64,000 nt of DNA. Source: Macrosoma leucophasiata. Lineage: Eukaryota > Arthropoda > Insecta > Lepidoptera > Hedylidae. The translations under genes and the position numbers were made by a program. Shown here in pieces: positions 35,518 through 46,565 of this stretch. Each line of letters starts with the position of its first letter. Position 1 is the stretch's first letter. The notes below the pieces were generated by a model that worked only from the letters and a program-made list of their open reading frames with translations, was not told the origin of the DNA and did no database searches. The stretch spans positions 15,917,501 through 15,981,500 of the forward strand of contig JAWQUS010000008.1 in assembly GCA_036365455.1 (NCBI GenBank), read 5' to 3'.

Positions 35518-35885
35518 GCATATAATAATGGCAACCCATTATACGTCCCACTGCTGGACACGAGTCTCTCCCCTCTTTGGGGGAGGGGCCTGGAGCTTAC
35601 TCCACTACGCTGCTCCAATGCGGATTGATAGAAATACGGGTTAGTTAGTGGCCAACCCGCTATCGGATGTTTTCAAACCGCTCATTAGGCCTCCGACAAG
35701 GTTAAACGACTGCTATCTATCGATAGCAACCGGGACCGATGGCTTAACGTACCCTCCGAAGCACGGATACGCGCATTTTAATTTGCCACCAGCGGTTACC
35801 CATCACACTCCCGACCGCGCCCGTGATGCTTAACCGAGAACATTGCTTGTGATCTACACCAGCCGAGGGGCCATACGCGCTTCTT
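35518..35885 (-). repeat. Dispersed repeat family D
   Basis: Inverted relative to 19265 and 44233: starts ATAATAATGGCAACCCATTA and ends GGGGCCATACGCGCTTCTTG. The two open frames across it are repeat shadows. Confidence 0.82.
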
Positions 35886-35955
35886 GTTACGCTTACTAGC
35901 ATTTATTTAAATAGTATAAGATCCTCTTTTAAATCGTCACCCGTGATCTACTTCT

Positions 35956-36270
35956 TTTATGTAATGATTTGGTGGTAAACAAGTTTAGAGAAAATATAAA
36001 CATTGATATTATTATATATAAATATAAACATTGATATGTGAATACTGCAGCCTCCAGACATCTAGGGAAAATAAAGATGCGTTTCCTAAAACCACTTGTG
36101 CCTCAGGATCAAGTTTTTTTTGTGTTTGTGTGTGTAATTACGGCACCATACATAATCATCGAACCGAAATTAACACGCTACAGTCTACCATTTATTTTGG
36201 CAGTAGGTAGATTTAGGTAGATGGATGGTGTCTACGCCAACGTGCTCCGACCCTACAACTCTATTACTAA
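35956..36270 (+). repeat. Repeat family C, decayed
   Basis: TTTATGTAATGATTTGGTGG and TAAACAAGTTTAGAG, then ACTGCAGCCTCCAGACATCT, TGTAATTACGGCACCATACA and a GTGCTCCGACCCTA end follow family C order. A 17-base direct repeat, AATATAAACATTGATAT, lies near 35993 and 36020. Confidence 0.5.
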
Positions 36271-36329
36271 AGCTTTAAGTCATCATCATCGTTTTATATA
36301 TATATATGTCTATACATAATAAATAAAAA

Positions 36330-36396
36330 CCAGTTCAATGCGTGTCGGGCCAAGTGCAGTGAAGGGTTCCGTAGTTTTTAGGTTTGAATAATGTAA
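36330..36396 (+). repeat. Repeat family E end, interrupted
   Basis: AACCAGTTCAATGCGTGTCG and AGGGTTCCGTAGTTTTTAGG match the end of family E. The Helitron-like element at 36397 begins immediately after, so it probably inserted here. I do not see the rest of family E beyond 37944. Confidence 0.6.
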
Positions 36397-36511
36397 TCTA
36401 TACTTATAATAAAACTATAGAAGTGTAAATTCTGTACATTGAAAATATTTAAAAAATAAATATCAGTTACTAGATTGATACCGAACACAAATACGTGATT
36501 AGAAAAAAATT

Positions 36512-36542
<31 letters not shown>

Positions 36543-37944
36543 TCAAGCATCACACAAAATCTAAAGGTCCGATTACGATGAAACTTGGTATAATTATATT
36601 TTAACCTAGGGCGCACAACACTGGGTACTTTTTATCCCGGAAAAATGTCTGTTTGTCTGTGTGTTTGTGCACGTTAATTTCAGAAACGGCATCCGATTTG
36701 CGGTTTTTCACTTATATCGTGGTAAGTTTTATTTAACATTTAATGTTTGTTTCATGTCAATCGGTTCAAAAATAAAAAAGTTATGTCAATTTAAAGAATC
36801 ATATCGAATATTTTTAGACTATTCTGCATCTATCTTCTATCTTTTTTAGTGTTCCGTACCTAAGAGATAAAAACGGACCCTATTTCTAATCCTCTGCTGT
36901 CTGTCTGTCTGTCCGTCCGTCTGTCTGTCACCAGGCTGTATCTCATAAACAATGATAGCTAGAAAGCTAAAATTTTCACATATTATGTATTTCTGTTACC
37001 GCTATAACGACAAAATTATAAATGTGAAAGTGTGAAAGTGTGTCCGTCTTTCACACGTCAAAACGGAGCAACGGATTGGTGTAATTTTCTATGTAGAGAT
37101 ACTTGAAAAGGTGCAGAGTAACATAGGCAACTTTTTGCTTTCTTATATTTCCCCACCCCCCTAAAATAGGAGGTGGAAATTTAAATGGAGTATTCCACAA
37201 TTTGCAAGGTACAAAGTTAAAACTTGGTACGCGAACTCTTTGAGCCTAACAAACAATACGTACATCTTTTTTTTTTAATCTGCCCTTATAAGAGGTGGTG
37301 AAAATTGTATTGGGATTTCCGCAGGGTTCAAGATGGAAAGTCAAAAATTGGTATGCGGACTCTTTGTTACTTAAAAACCCGCATTTACTTAAATTTTTTT
37401 TGGATATCTGGCTATTTCTCTAAAACAGCGGGTGGAGGTTTGTAGGAGCATTCCACAATTTTCAAGGCAGAAAATTAAAACTTGGTATACTGACTCTTTG
37501 AAACGTAACGTAACTTCACGCCTATAATCCCGAAGGGGTTAGTAAAGTAAAGTGCAGTAGTAAAGGCAATCATAATGCTTGCAAACACCGACTATTTGCC
37601 AGTTACGTTTGAGACCATGTAACAGGTGGCGAGCCTGTTGACATCTCCGGGCACATTATCAAACTTCGAGGTACTGAGAAATTTCCAGAAAATGGCAAAA
37701 TCCCAATAGAACCAAAGATAAAGCCAAATATTGGTATACAGACTATTTGTCACTAAAAAAAACAAGATAAAGTAAAAAAGTTTATGCAGAATTATCTCAT
37801 TTTTAGACTATATGAAAATAGTTAGGTATACTTAAAGGTTTTGGATAACATTTGGAACTTGATTGGGACATTTCCGCGGGATCGTAAAATTTCAATTATT
37901 TATAAAACAAAATCCATGTGGACGAAGCCGCGGGCAGGAGCTAG
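36397..37944 (+). mobile_element. Long Helitron-like composite element, copy 2
   Basis: Begins A|TCTATACTTATAATAAAACT and ends GCCGCGGGCAGGAGCTAG|T. This gives the 5'-TC, 3'-CTAG (CTRR) and A/T target features of Helitrons. About 1.55 kb, collinear with 26561-28282. No Rep/helicase gene. It contains an inner repeat block with GTTCCGTACC and (CTGT)n, plus a reversed SINE. The class assignment rests only on termini and target. Confidence 0.65.
37508..37724 (-). repeat. SINE without tRNA head, in Helitron-like copy 2
   Basis: Same reversed SINE, at the same position, as 27854-28068. It has an extra insertion (AGTAAAGTAAAGTGC near 37540). Confidence 0.8.
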
Positions 37945-38268
37945 TGACATATATAAACATTTAATTATATACCTAATATCTAATTAAATACTATGTTTCT
38001 TGTTAACATTTTCAATCAAAGCTTTAAACTATTCGATATCGGACATCGGAAAACTATTATTATCGGGATAGAGCCTTGCGTTTGACACGTTGGGGTCGAG
38101 ACACGATTTGCGGCATCCGATTGAAATCAATTAAGCTCTATTGTTATCTGTAATGAGATATCTGCACGTCAATCCTGTTATTGTTTGGGTATTTCTATTA
38201 ACGTTATTTCAGACTATCGACCACATACACAACTTACAGCTTATGCTGTTGGTAGAGCTTGCCGTTTA
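37945..38268. other. Gene-free stretch
   Basis: Nothing recognised. Confidence 0.4.
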
Positions 38269-38335
38269 CTGGTGGTAGAGCTCCAGTAATGGAGCTCGCG
38301 GGCGTAGGCACCACCGCATTACCTAATATACTTGA
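38269..38335 (-). repeat. Repeat family C, 3' end fragment
   Basis: CTGGTGGTAGAGCTCCAGTA and GGAGCTCGCGGGCGTAGGCA end abruptly after ACCTAATATACTTG. Confidence 0.75.
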
Positions 38336-38444
38336 CCCTTACTGATGCGCGGCCCTTACTGTGGTGTAAGTTATTATGACTCTTCACTTAAAATACGGAG
38401 TTTATTATATTTTACGATAGGGCTGCACCCCATTTGGCTTAGTT

Positions 38445-38510
38445 ATTTAGTAGACTAGGTGGTGCCTACTCCTTTGAGTTCCAACACTAAAGCTCTACCA
38501 CCATTAAAAG
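38445..38510 (+). repeat. Repeat family C, 3' end fragment, opposite strand
   Basis: TGGTGCCTACTCCTTTGAGT and AAGCTCTACCACCATTAAAA. With 38269 it forms a head-to-head pair of family C ends. Confidence 0.6.
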
Positions 38511-38954
38511 CGTATCGCATAGCGGAATTCTAATGTATCAGAGCCAAGTCTATCATCTTATTTATCTGCCACTAAATATTAAACTGCCGAGCTCCGGTTG
38601 GATTGTGATGATAATAAATTTGTTATTACGTACTTTGGCAGAAGCATTAAATCTCTAGAGGTGACGTATGGTATGTATCTCCAGCACCTAGAGATAATAT
38701 AATATGATACATTGAATTCAGTTCAGTGCAAGAATTAGTGAACATTTGTGATTTTAGTGATATGACGACTTATTCAAATAATAAATCGTTGGCAAAACTA
38801 CAAAAAGGGCCCTTTTTTATCGGTAAATAAAATATTTAAATTTGTATTTCATTCAATTTCCGCAATAACGTCAGAAACCTCCCAAGCGCACCACTTGGAC
38901 GTGACAGCCGTCACTTCACTACGGTGACATTTCATTTCAATAAAGACTATACGA
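38511..38954. other. Gene-free stretch
   Basis: Nothing recognised. Confidence 0.4.
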
Positions 38955-39090
38955 TTTATGACGTAATTGGTTAGGATCCCACTGCAGAAACATTTCGTTC
39001 AACCAGATATATTGAACTGCAAACCTAATTTTTACGCATATTTATAACCTATAGAATATATCTCCACTAGGTTGCGTATCAAAAAATGCC
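38955..39090 (-). repeat. Repeat family F, inverted copy
   Basis: The reverse complement reads GATACGCAACCTAGTGGAGA, GTTTGCAGTTCAATATATCTGG and GCAGTGGGATCCTAACC, as in 33905-34060. Confidence 0.68.
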
Positions 39091-39324
39091 CGTATTTTTT
39101 TTTTGAAGACATTTTTTTTACTTGTTTTTTTTCACTAAAATATCGTCCATTTTACGGTAGTAGTAGTAGTAGTGTAGTAGTGTAGACTCTGAAAAACCAC
39201 GGCTGCGCACCGTTGCGTACTTGGCCACTCCTGCATATTTTCGTTCCGCCTCGGATAACTTTATAAGTCCAAAACGTACATGTATTATTTACATATCAAA
39301 TTAAAGCTATCGCTAGCTGTTTAA

Positions 39325-39440
39325 GACAAAATAATATAATTAAAAATACTTGCGGCCAAATTTTGATACGCAACCTAGTGGACATACCTATTATATTCTC
39401 TAGTTTGTCTAAATATTCGTAAAAATTAGGTTTGCAGCAT
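39325..39440 (+). repeat. Repeat family F, truncated copy ending in hairpin
   Basis: Follows family F to GCAGCATATCTGGATGAA, then switches into the reverse complement of itself. Confidence 0.72.
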
Positions 39441-39488
39441 ATCTGGATGAATATGAACGAAATTCATCCAGATATGCTGCAAACCTAA
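39426..39488. repeat. Perfect 27-base inverted duplication
   Basis: Arms 39426-39452 and 39462-39488 are exact reverse complements with a 9-base loop. Both other family F copies continue past this point without turning back. Confidence 0.92.
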
Positions 39489-39720
39489 CTCACTTCGCGC
39501 CACTTCGCGTCGTGACGACAACCCCGCCGCCGCATTACCAACTGCCGCGGCACCGCTGCCACCACACTTGGGAGGCGTCTACTCCGTCGCTGCGCCGTAA
39601 TCGGCGACGCGGCGCTCACCACTGCGCCACCCAGACAAGACGCCGCTCTCATTATTATGGGAGCAGAAGATGCCGAGGCAAAGGGGCACGTGCCTCGAAG
39701 CCTAGACTACGAATTAAAAA
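39489..39720. other. GC- and CpG-rich island, possible repeat head
   Basis: Sharply GC-rich compared with its flanks. On the minus strand it contains GGGTGGCGCAGTGGTGAGCG, reminiscent of a Pol III A box in SINE heads. A 73-codon plus-strand frame is Arg/Pro/His-rich without a recognised domain and is probably not a gene. Confidence 0.35.
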
Positions 39721-39899
39721 AAAACTAATTTGAAATCTATGAAAATATAAGCAATGGAGCGTTAAGAAGGATTCCATTTTCCGTAAAATGGGGTCCAAGT
39801 TTTTGCTTCACGTATCACGTATACATACTAGGGATCGCCCAATGGTTGAAATTCGACTGCAATGACATAATATGCATATTAATAATTAAGTTGGAATTC

Positions 39900-41905
39900 A
39901 ATAAAGAATTTCTATGCTGACACCGTTTTGCCACGGGCTTTTACACAGCACATGTTTGACATATGTGAACGTAATTTACTGTGTTATCTGTGTTGACATT
40001 GATTCTGATGCCATTGGTAGCGATAACGTTAGTCGAAAAATGATCCTTCCTCTGTCAGACATACTTCACCTCTCATTACTTCCATCCTTAATTTCTCCAT
40101 TTCGAGTACGTCTTTTCCGACCATTTGGAAGGACGCTCTCATAATACCTTTGCCTAAGAAATCTAATCCCAAATCCTTCTCTGAATACCGACCAATTTCC
40201 ATTTTGCCTTTCCTTTCAAAAATACTTGAACGCCTTGTCCATCATCATCTGAATTCCTTCCTGTCCAAGTATCCTCTTTTAAATCCTTTTCAATTCGGTT
40301 TCCGTCAGGGTCACAGCACGACTACCGTCCTTGTCAAGATAACTGAAGACTTTAGGTTGGGTATGGAGAAGCGACAGCTAACTGTGCTCACTCTAATGGA
40401 CTTCAGTAACGCCTTCAATACCGTAGATTTTGACATTTTACTAGCAATACTTAGTTCTATTAACATATCTCCTACAGTTATTGAATGATTTCATAGTTAC
40501 TTGTTTGGTCGCCGACATCGAGTTAAAGCGGATGATAATTTCTCCAACTGATGTGATGTAACTGCTGGTGTACCACAAGGTGGCGTGTTGTCTCCCTTCC
40601 TTTTCTCTATTTTTATCAACTCCATCACAAGTAATTTATCTTCTCTCTACCACCTTTATGCCTACTATTTACAATTATATCGTCACTGTAATCTAACCGA
40701 CTTACCACTAGACATCGAAGCTGTCAATGATGATCTAGTAAAAATTTCTGAATGGTGTAAAGCCTTCGGTTTGCAAGTAAATCCGAGTAAAAGCCAGGCT
40801 ATCATCATTGGCAGCTCTCGATTGATCGCTTAAATTGATTCCACCAATGTACCACCTATTCTATTTGAAGGTGTCACGATACAGTATTCGAGTGAAGTGA
40901 AAAATCTGGGGCTAATATTGGACCGTACGTTATCATGGACACCCCAAATTAGTCAGGTAAGCAGGAAGATGTTTGGTGCGGTTGGGTCGTTAAGGAGATT
41001 ACAGTACTTTTTACCTGCTGCCACTAAAGTTGCACTAGCTAGATCACTTCTCTTTCCTATATTAGATTATGCTGACATATGTTACCCTGATCTTACGCAA
41101 GAGCATTTGAATAAACTTGAGCGCCTTCAAAATCTTTGTATCCGGTTCGTATTTGGTCTTCGCAAATACGACCATGTTTCAGAATTTCGCAAACAACTCA
41201 AGTGGTTACCAATCCGTCTGCGCAGGAATACACGTATTCTGTCGTTTCTTTACTGTCTGCTATTTCATCCACAGTCCCCTCCTTACTTGAAAGAACGGTT
41301 CCATTATCTAAGCCAGACTCATCCTCGCTTACTTCGCTCATCCGAAAACCTCCTTCTAAAAACTCCTTCTCATAATTCATCTTTCGTGTCCAACTCCTAT
41401 ACGGTGGAGGCCATTCGCTTATGGAACTTTACCTTTGCCTATTCGACAAGCTCAATCTCTTGAGTCTTTAAAAAACGCATTCGTGATTTTTACTTCTTGA
41501 ACCTTTGACGCTGATTTATTGTTAGTAACTATTATTGTCATATCATTTAATTCAGCACTCATATATATTTATATTTATATATGTATATGCATGTATCTAT
41601 ATATATATATATATAAATATATTTTGTTTGTTTATTTATAATATTTAAGTAGTATATTAGTAGAATTATTTACTTATTTTGTTGATATATAATAATATAA
41701 TATGTAATTTTTATTTCTAACGTATATTTTTCAGTATGTACACCCGTATACATTTTCGATCACATCTTTTCCTCTACCCAAAGGTTGTCTGGTAGAAATC
41801 GCTCATATAGCGATAAGGCCGCCTATTGTACTGTGTTAAGTTCTCTTATATGTATTTCTTTTAATGTTATGTCTGGTGTACAATAAAGTGTATTTGTGTT
41901 GTGTT
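39900..41905 (+). mobile_element. CR1/jockey-like non-LTR retrotransposon, 5'-truncated
   Basis: A single plus-strand element carrying the reverse transcriptase and C-terminal part of a CR1/jockey-type ORF2. An AT-rich 3' UTR follows with a final AATAAAGTG near 41883 and a TGTTGTGTTGTTAAA end. No endonuclease or ORF1 is present. The RT is broken by frameshift, stop codons and active-site changes. Confidence 0.85.
40129..41463 (+). pseudogene. Non-LTR reverse transcriptase, dead
   Basis: One frame runs through the domain with in-frame stops at 40486, 40549, 40831 and 41461. Homologous sequence upstream (GSDNVSRKMI, 40017-40050) is in another frame. RT blocks in order: PKKSNPKSFSEYRPISILPF, FQFGFRQGHSTTT, LMDFSNAFNTVDFDILL (first catalytic Asp kept), GVPQGGVLSPFLFSIFIN, then YAYYLQLY where the family has YADD. 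Both catalytic Asp of that box are therefore lost. The C-terminal region LARSLLFPILDYADICY...LERLQNLCIRFVFGLRKYDH is well preserved. This enzyme would have copied the element RNA at the target nick. Confidence 0.88.
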
Positions 41906-42477
41906 GTTAAATGAATGATAGTGTGGGTAATATTTCATTTAGTCATTTCATGTACTTTATAATGATTATTTATGAAAAATATTAGCGTTCTGCACTTCAC
42001 CTACATATAAACTATAAGTATGCCAAATTTTATACTCCTCCGTCAGCGCAATTTTCTTAAAAAGGGGGTCCTAAGATTCTGCTTCACGTTTTAATATTAT
42101 CATGATGTATATTCGATTTGTGACGACTTTGAAAAATCGATTTACCTTTAACTATATTTTACCTTTTCCTATGAAACATTTTATTATGCAGAATAATAAT
42201 ACAGCCCAGCGAATATTACAAATCTTTTTTTTTCAGGTAATATAAATACGTGGTTTCTTTGCTCCAAGGCTAGGAAACGTTTGTAAGAGATAATATTACA
42301 ACTAAAATATAAGAATTTCAGTTCATTGATACTATGTAAACAATTCAAGAAAACGATATTTATTTTGTTCACGAGCATTGGAATGCAAATATGGAGTGGA
42401 TCTCTATTTAACTTTTCTGCAGCTTACAGTAGTAATTCTGAATGAATTTGTGTTTCTTTTAGAATACTTTTGTTGGT
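41906..42477. other. Gene-free AT-rich stretch
   Basis: Nothing recognised. Confidence 0.4.
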
Positions 42478-42600
42478 TTTTTTATGTTATGGAAGTGGCA
42501 AACAAGCATGCAGTTCACATTTATGTTAATTGATGACTGCAGCCTATAGACACCCACACAAAGACCAAGGTCAAAGTGCAGATGCGTTACCACTCCTGAG
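42478..42600 (+). repeat. Repeat family C, 5' half
   Basis: GGAAGTGGCAAACAAGCATG, TGATGACTGCAGCCTATAGA and TGCGTTACCACTCCTGAG, then the copy ends. Confidence 0.8.
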
Positions 42601-43344
42601 CCCAGTTGATGTTTATAATATATCATATGGGTACTTATTATTAATAACGCATTGTTTTTCTTTATATTATGAATGTGATTATAAAACACGCAGATCATAA
42701 TACGTTCACGCGATTTAGGTAAATGTGACTACTTCAAAATACCACCAATCGAATTTCGGCCATTAAATCTACATTTGCGAGCTTCAAACTGGAATTATTA
42801 TCGTTTTGTTTATATTGTTACCCCAGTTTATGTGATTCCAGTATTAGGCTCGTAAGCGTATAATTATGCAACTATATTTAAAACACTGGTACTATACAAA
42901 TAAATGTCTATTGAATGCAATATTCACTCACAATCAACGTCACCGGTATTCACGTTGGTGACGTTTATCGAGTTAAAAATGTTAAGAAAACATGGTATTT
43001 TCCAGCACTGAATTCTCCTTTGTCTAACATTGGACGTGTCAATCTACGTTCACGCCTGCCGTTCATTCATCAAAAGGCCTATTTGCATGAGATTCAACGT
43101 GGATTCAACAGTCGCCCTTGTTTTTTTTTCCATGTTCCGATTTCTGTTTTACTTTTTTATTTTTGTTTCTAAATATATTGCTTACACCAAACTGTAATAT
43201 AATATTTGAAAAACCACGAAATAACTTTTTAAAGTAATTTCGTGGGGTTCGTTAAAGGGGTTTTTTTGAGTGAGTCAATCAGTCATAAAAATACCAGTTA
43301 TTAAACGTTAATTAATAACGTTGTTAAATGGTCTAGAATCTTTT
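42601..43344. other. Gene-free stretch with small hairpin
   Basis: A near-perfect 15-base inverted repeat lies at 43214-43228 and 43230-43244 (CCACGAAATAACTTT). Nothing else recognised. Confidence 0.45.
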
Positions 43345-43655
43345 TTTTTTATGCAATGAATGTGTCAAACAAGCATGCAGTTTACATTGATGTTAAGTGA
43401 TGACTGCAGCCTATAGACACCAACACATAGACCAAAGGTCAAAATGCACATATGTTACCACTCCTGAGGCCTAAGGTGTTATGCCTCTGTGCCGGAAATT
43501 ACAAGGCCATTACTACCTTACCGGTAAGGTGCATTACTACCTTACCGGAACACGATAGTGCAGCACACTATCATTTAGCGGCAAATACATTAGGTAAAGC
43601 GGTGGTGCCTACGCCCGCGAGCTCCGTTACTGGAACTCTACCACCAGTAAAAATA
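43345..43655 (+). repeat. Dispersed repeat family C with local duplication
   Basis: Full-length family C copy. It has an internal duplication of a CATTACTACCTTACCGG-type segment at 43508-43550, making it slightly longer than its relatives. The open frame 43452-43733 is repeat sequence. Confidence 0.82.
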
Positions 43656-44232
43656 ATATATCTTGATATTTGGTTATATGTAAACGATTGCAGTTTGACG
43701 ACTATTATTGCTGAATTTGTAAAGCCTTCTTAGCTGTGATAGCATTCTAACATATAAAGAAATGATTGTTCCTTAAATGGAAATATAAGGCCTCCAATTA
43801 TCTCAATTACGAAATCCTAGAAATGAATAGGGAAACAAAATAATTCATACACATATGAATAACCTGCAATGTGAGCATGATTCCAGTGGTGGTTTTTTGT
43901 ACTATTATATGTACAAAATTTGAGTTTAATTGGCAACCAACAAGCGTCTTGTTGTAAAGTAGAATAAGAAATAACGCAGATTGAATTTTCACAATGAATT
44001 TTGATAAGGATTATTTGCAATTGTTTAAGCAATATTGAAGAAGATACATTTTATCACAATTCAAAAAAAGGATCGCACTAAAAAAAATTGTAATGTAAAA
44101 TGTTGCCAAGCAAGAAAGAAGCAATTCATCGCTAGAACTGTCAAAGAGCTATGAGATCTTTTGTAGAGCCAAGTTACTTTCTATACATAGCATTTTTTTT
44201 TTAATTCTTGGTTTAATGGTATCATATCATAT
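43656..44232. other. Gene-free stretch
   Basis: Nothing recognised. Confidence 0.4.
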
Positions 44233-44600
44233 GGAAGCGCGCATAGCCCCGCGGCTGGTGTAGATCGTAAGCGATCTACTCGGTTAAGCGATATGGGCGC
44301 GGTCGGGTGTGTGATGGGTGGCCGCGAGTAGCAAATATAAAATGCGCGTTTCCGTGCTTCGGAGGGCACGAAGCTGTCGGTCCCGATTACTGTCTACAGA
44401 TAGCGGCCGATAAACCTTATCGGAGGCCTTATGGGCAGTTTGACAACATCCGATAACGGGCTGGCCACTAACCCGTATCTCCACCAACCCGCATTGGAGC
44501 AGCGTAGTTGAGTAAGCTCCAAGCCTCCCCCCAAAAAGGGGAGAGACTCGTGCCCAGCAGTGGGACGTTTCAAGAGTTGCCATTATAATGGTATCACAAT
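44233..44600 (+). repeat. Dispersed repeat family D
   Basis: GAAGCGCGCATAGCCCCGCG to CAGCAGTGGGACGTTTCAAG and TTGCCATTATAATGG; same orientation as 19265-19625. Confidence 0.83.
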
Positions 44601-45189
44601 TTGGGATGTGCAATATAAAAAAAGAGAAAGACTATTAATAGGCAAATTAAATACAAATAGATATATAGACATTACATGATGTATAAAACACAAAATAATA
44701 TTACAAAAGTTAATAAATACAATAATGTAAATTTTAATAAAGCTTTATGTATTAGAAGTAATTAAATTACATGTGTTGTAACAATTTTGTTACTTTAATT
44801 ATATTTGAGTAAAGCCCAGCCAAATGGGCAACATTCGCTACCTACGTAGAAATGCTCCATGAATCAAGTACGAAATTGAATCTACGCTGAAACCAAAGCA
44901 TTTCTCATCTAGGAATATTGCAGCGAATGTTGTACATTTGATGTCTATGTATTTGTGTTGAAGTAATTACATTGGATATCGTAGATAATTAATAGCCATC
45001 AACAGTGGTCACCCGGTATAGTTAAACCGGGTGACTAACTAACTATATATATTTATTACAGCACATGACACATATAACAAAATAAGAGGAATATGAAAAC
45101 AGAGGGCCACTTAAAAAGTATAGATATAAAAAACATAATCATTCTCATCTATACATCTTTACAAATAAATAAAATTGGATTGTATGTAT
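44601..45189. other. Gene-free AT-rich stretch with small hairpin
   Basis: A perfect 10-base inverted repeat GTCACCCGGT/ACCGGGTGAC lies at 45009-45035. No gene recognised. Confidence 0.45.
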
Positions 45190-45414
45190 ACACGGTATAT
45201 ATATTATACCAAAACAACATTTTTTACAATTTTTGTCTGTCTGTTTGTCCCCGCTAATCTCGGGAACGGCTGGACCGATTTCGACGGGAGGCATTTTATT
45301 CACTGGCAGCTAGCTTATGTAATAATGAGTAATTAAGGCTACTTTTATACTAGCTGCGCCCACGACTTCGTCCGGGTAAATACAGAAAAATCACAAATTC
45401 GCGGGCAAAGCTAG
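45190..45414 (+). mobile_element. Short Helitron-like element, decayed
   Basis: GTCTGTCTGTTTGTCCCCGC then TAATCTCGGGAACGGCTGGA and the end TTCGCGGGCAAAGCTAG|T. An internal ACTAGCTGCGCCCACGACTT suggests two ends joined. The 5' terminus is unclear. Confidence 0.5.
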
Positions 45415-45429
45415 TTTTAATTAATTACA

Positions 45430-46040
45430 GACATATTTCATAAGTTGAAGTTTTATTTCATTCAAAACCCAGAGAGCAAGACTACTGCACCATACCTCAT
45501 TTATCTCACCTGACATTCGTCTAAGCCCCAGGAGTGGTGCCCCCTTGTTATCTTGCTCTGGCGGCGCCGCTACGAGTTTAATAATGGTTTCACAAAACTT
45601 TTTACTCTGAACTTTTCGTGTTTGTGTTATATCGATTTTTTTTTTTATTCGTTATGGCATTGCTATTACGCATATTGCCAGTATCAAGTAAAACGATATT
45701 TTGTATTCGTAATAAGCAGCGTATAAGTCAGAGTCAATCAACAAAAATATATCCGCATAGATTTTTCCTTCCTGTTTTGGTAAAACAACCAGCTTTAATT
45801 AACTGCAGCCTTATTCCATAAGCTCTGGCTGAAGCTATTTCATTAAAGTCCAGAAAGCAAGGCTGCTGCGTCATGTCTCATTTATCTCACCTGATATTTG
45901 CCTAAATCCCAGAATTTGCGCCATTGTTAACGTGCTCTGGTGCTGGCGTTAATAATAATTTTATTTCACAAAAGTTTTTACTCTCGGTTTATGGTGTCGC
46001 TATATTTTTTTTTCCTTTTTTTTGCTATAACTGTATAGAG
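45430..46040 (+). repeat. Tandem repeat, two diverged units (family H)
   Basis: Units starting near 45437 and 45818 share TTTCATT-AA--CCAGA-AGCAAG, CATTTATCTCACCTGA, and a CACAAAA-TTTTTACTCT block. They are separated by a CATTGCTATTACGCATATTG segment found also at 47515 and, inverted, at 49690. The period is about 380 bases. Confidence 0.6.
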
Positions 46041-46273
46041 CACATTGTTAAAAAAAAAAATATACAACGTGTAACAGGAATGACTGTACAACCCGAAACT
46101 TGTTTGTTCAGAATCAATAACCGAATGGATTTTAGGCATTCTTGATATAAGTAACATTTTGTCCCAAAATGAATTACAATTAAGGAAATTATGGTCACTT
46201 ATTTGGTGAACAGTCAGTACAAACGAATATGAGACTAACGTCTTTCCAAAATGTTGAGACTACACCAAGTGTA

Positions 46274-46565
46274 TTTTTTTTTTATGTTTTAAAAGTGGCA
46301 AACAAGCGTGCAGTTCACATTGATGTTAAGTGATGACTGCAGCCTATAGACACCCACACAATGACCAGAGGTCAAAATGTAAATGCGCTGCCACTCCTGA
46401 GGCATTAGGTGTTATGCCTCTGTGCCGGAAATTACAGAGCCGTACATTACCACCTGACAGGAACACGATAGTGCTGAACACTACCATTTAACGGCAAGTA
46501 TATTAGGTAATGCAGTGGTGCCTAGGCCCGCGAGCTCCGTCACTGGAGCTCTACCACCAGTAAAA
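46274..46565 (+). repeat. Dispersed repeat family C, full-length copy
   Basis: T run, ATGTTTTAAAAGTGGCAAAC, through GTGCCGGAAATTACAGAGCC, to GGAGCTCTACCACCAGTAAA. Confidence 0.86.

Noticed and set aside
39512..39733. 73-codon Arg/Pro/His-rich protein
   Set aside because: Composition follows the local GC-rich island; no domain or conservation evidence.
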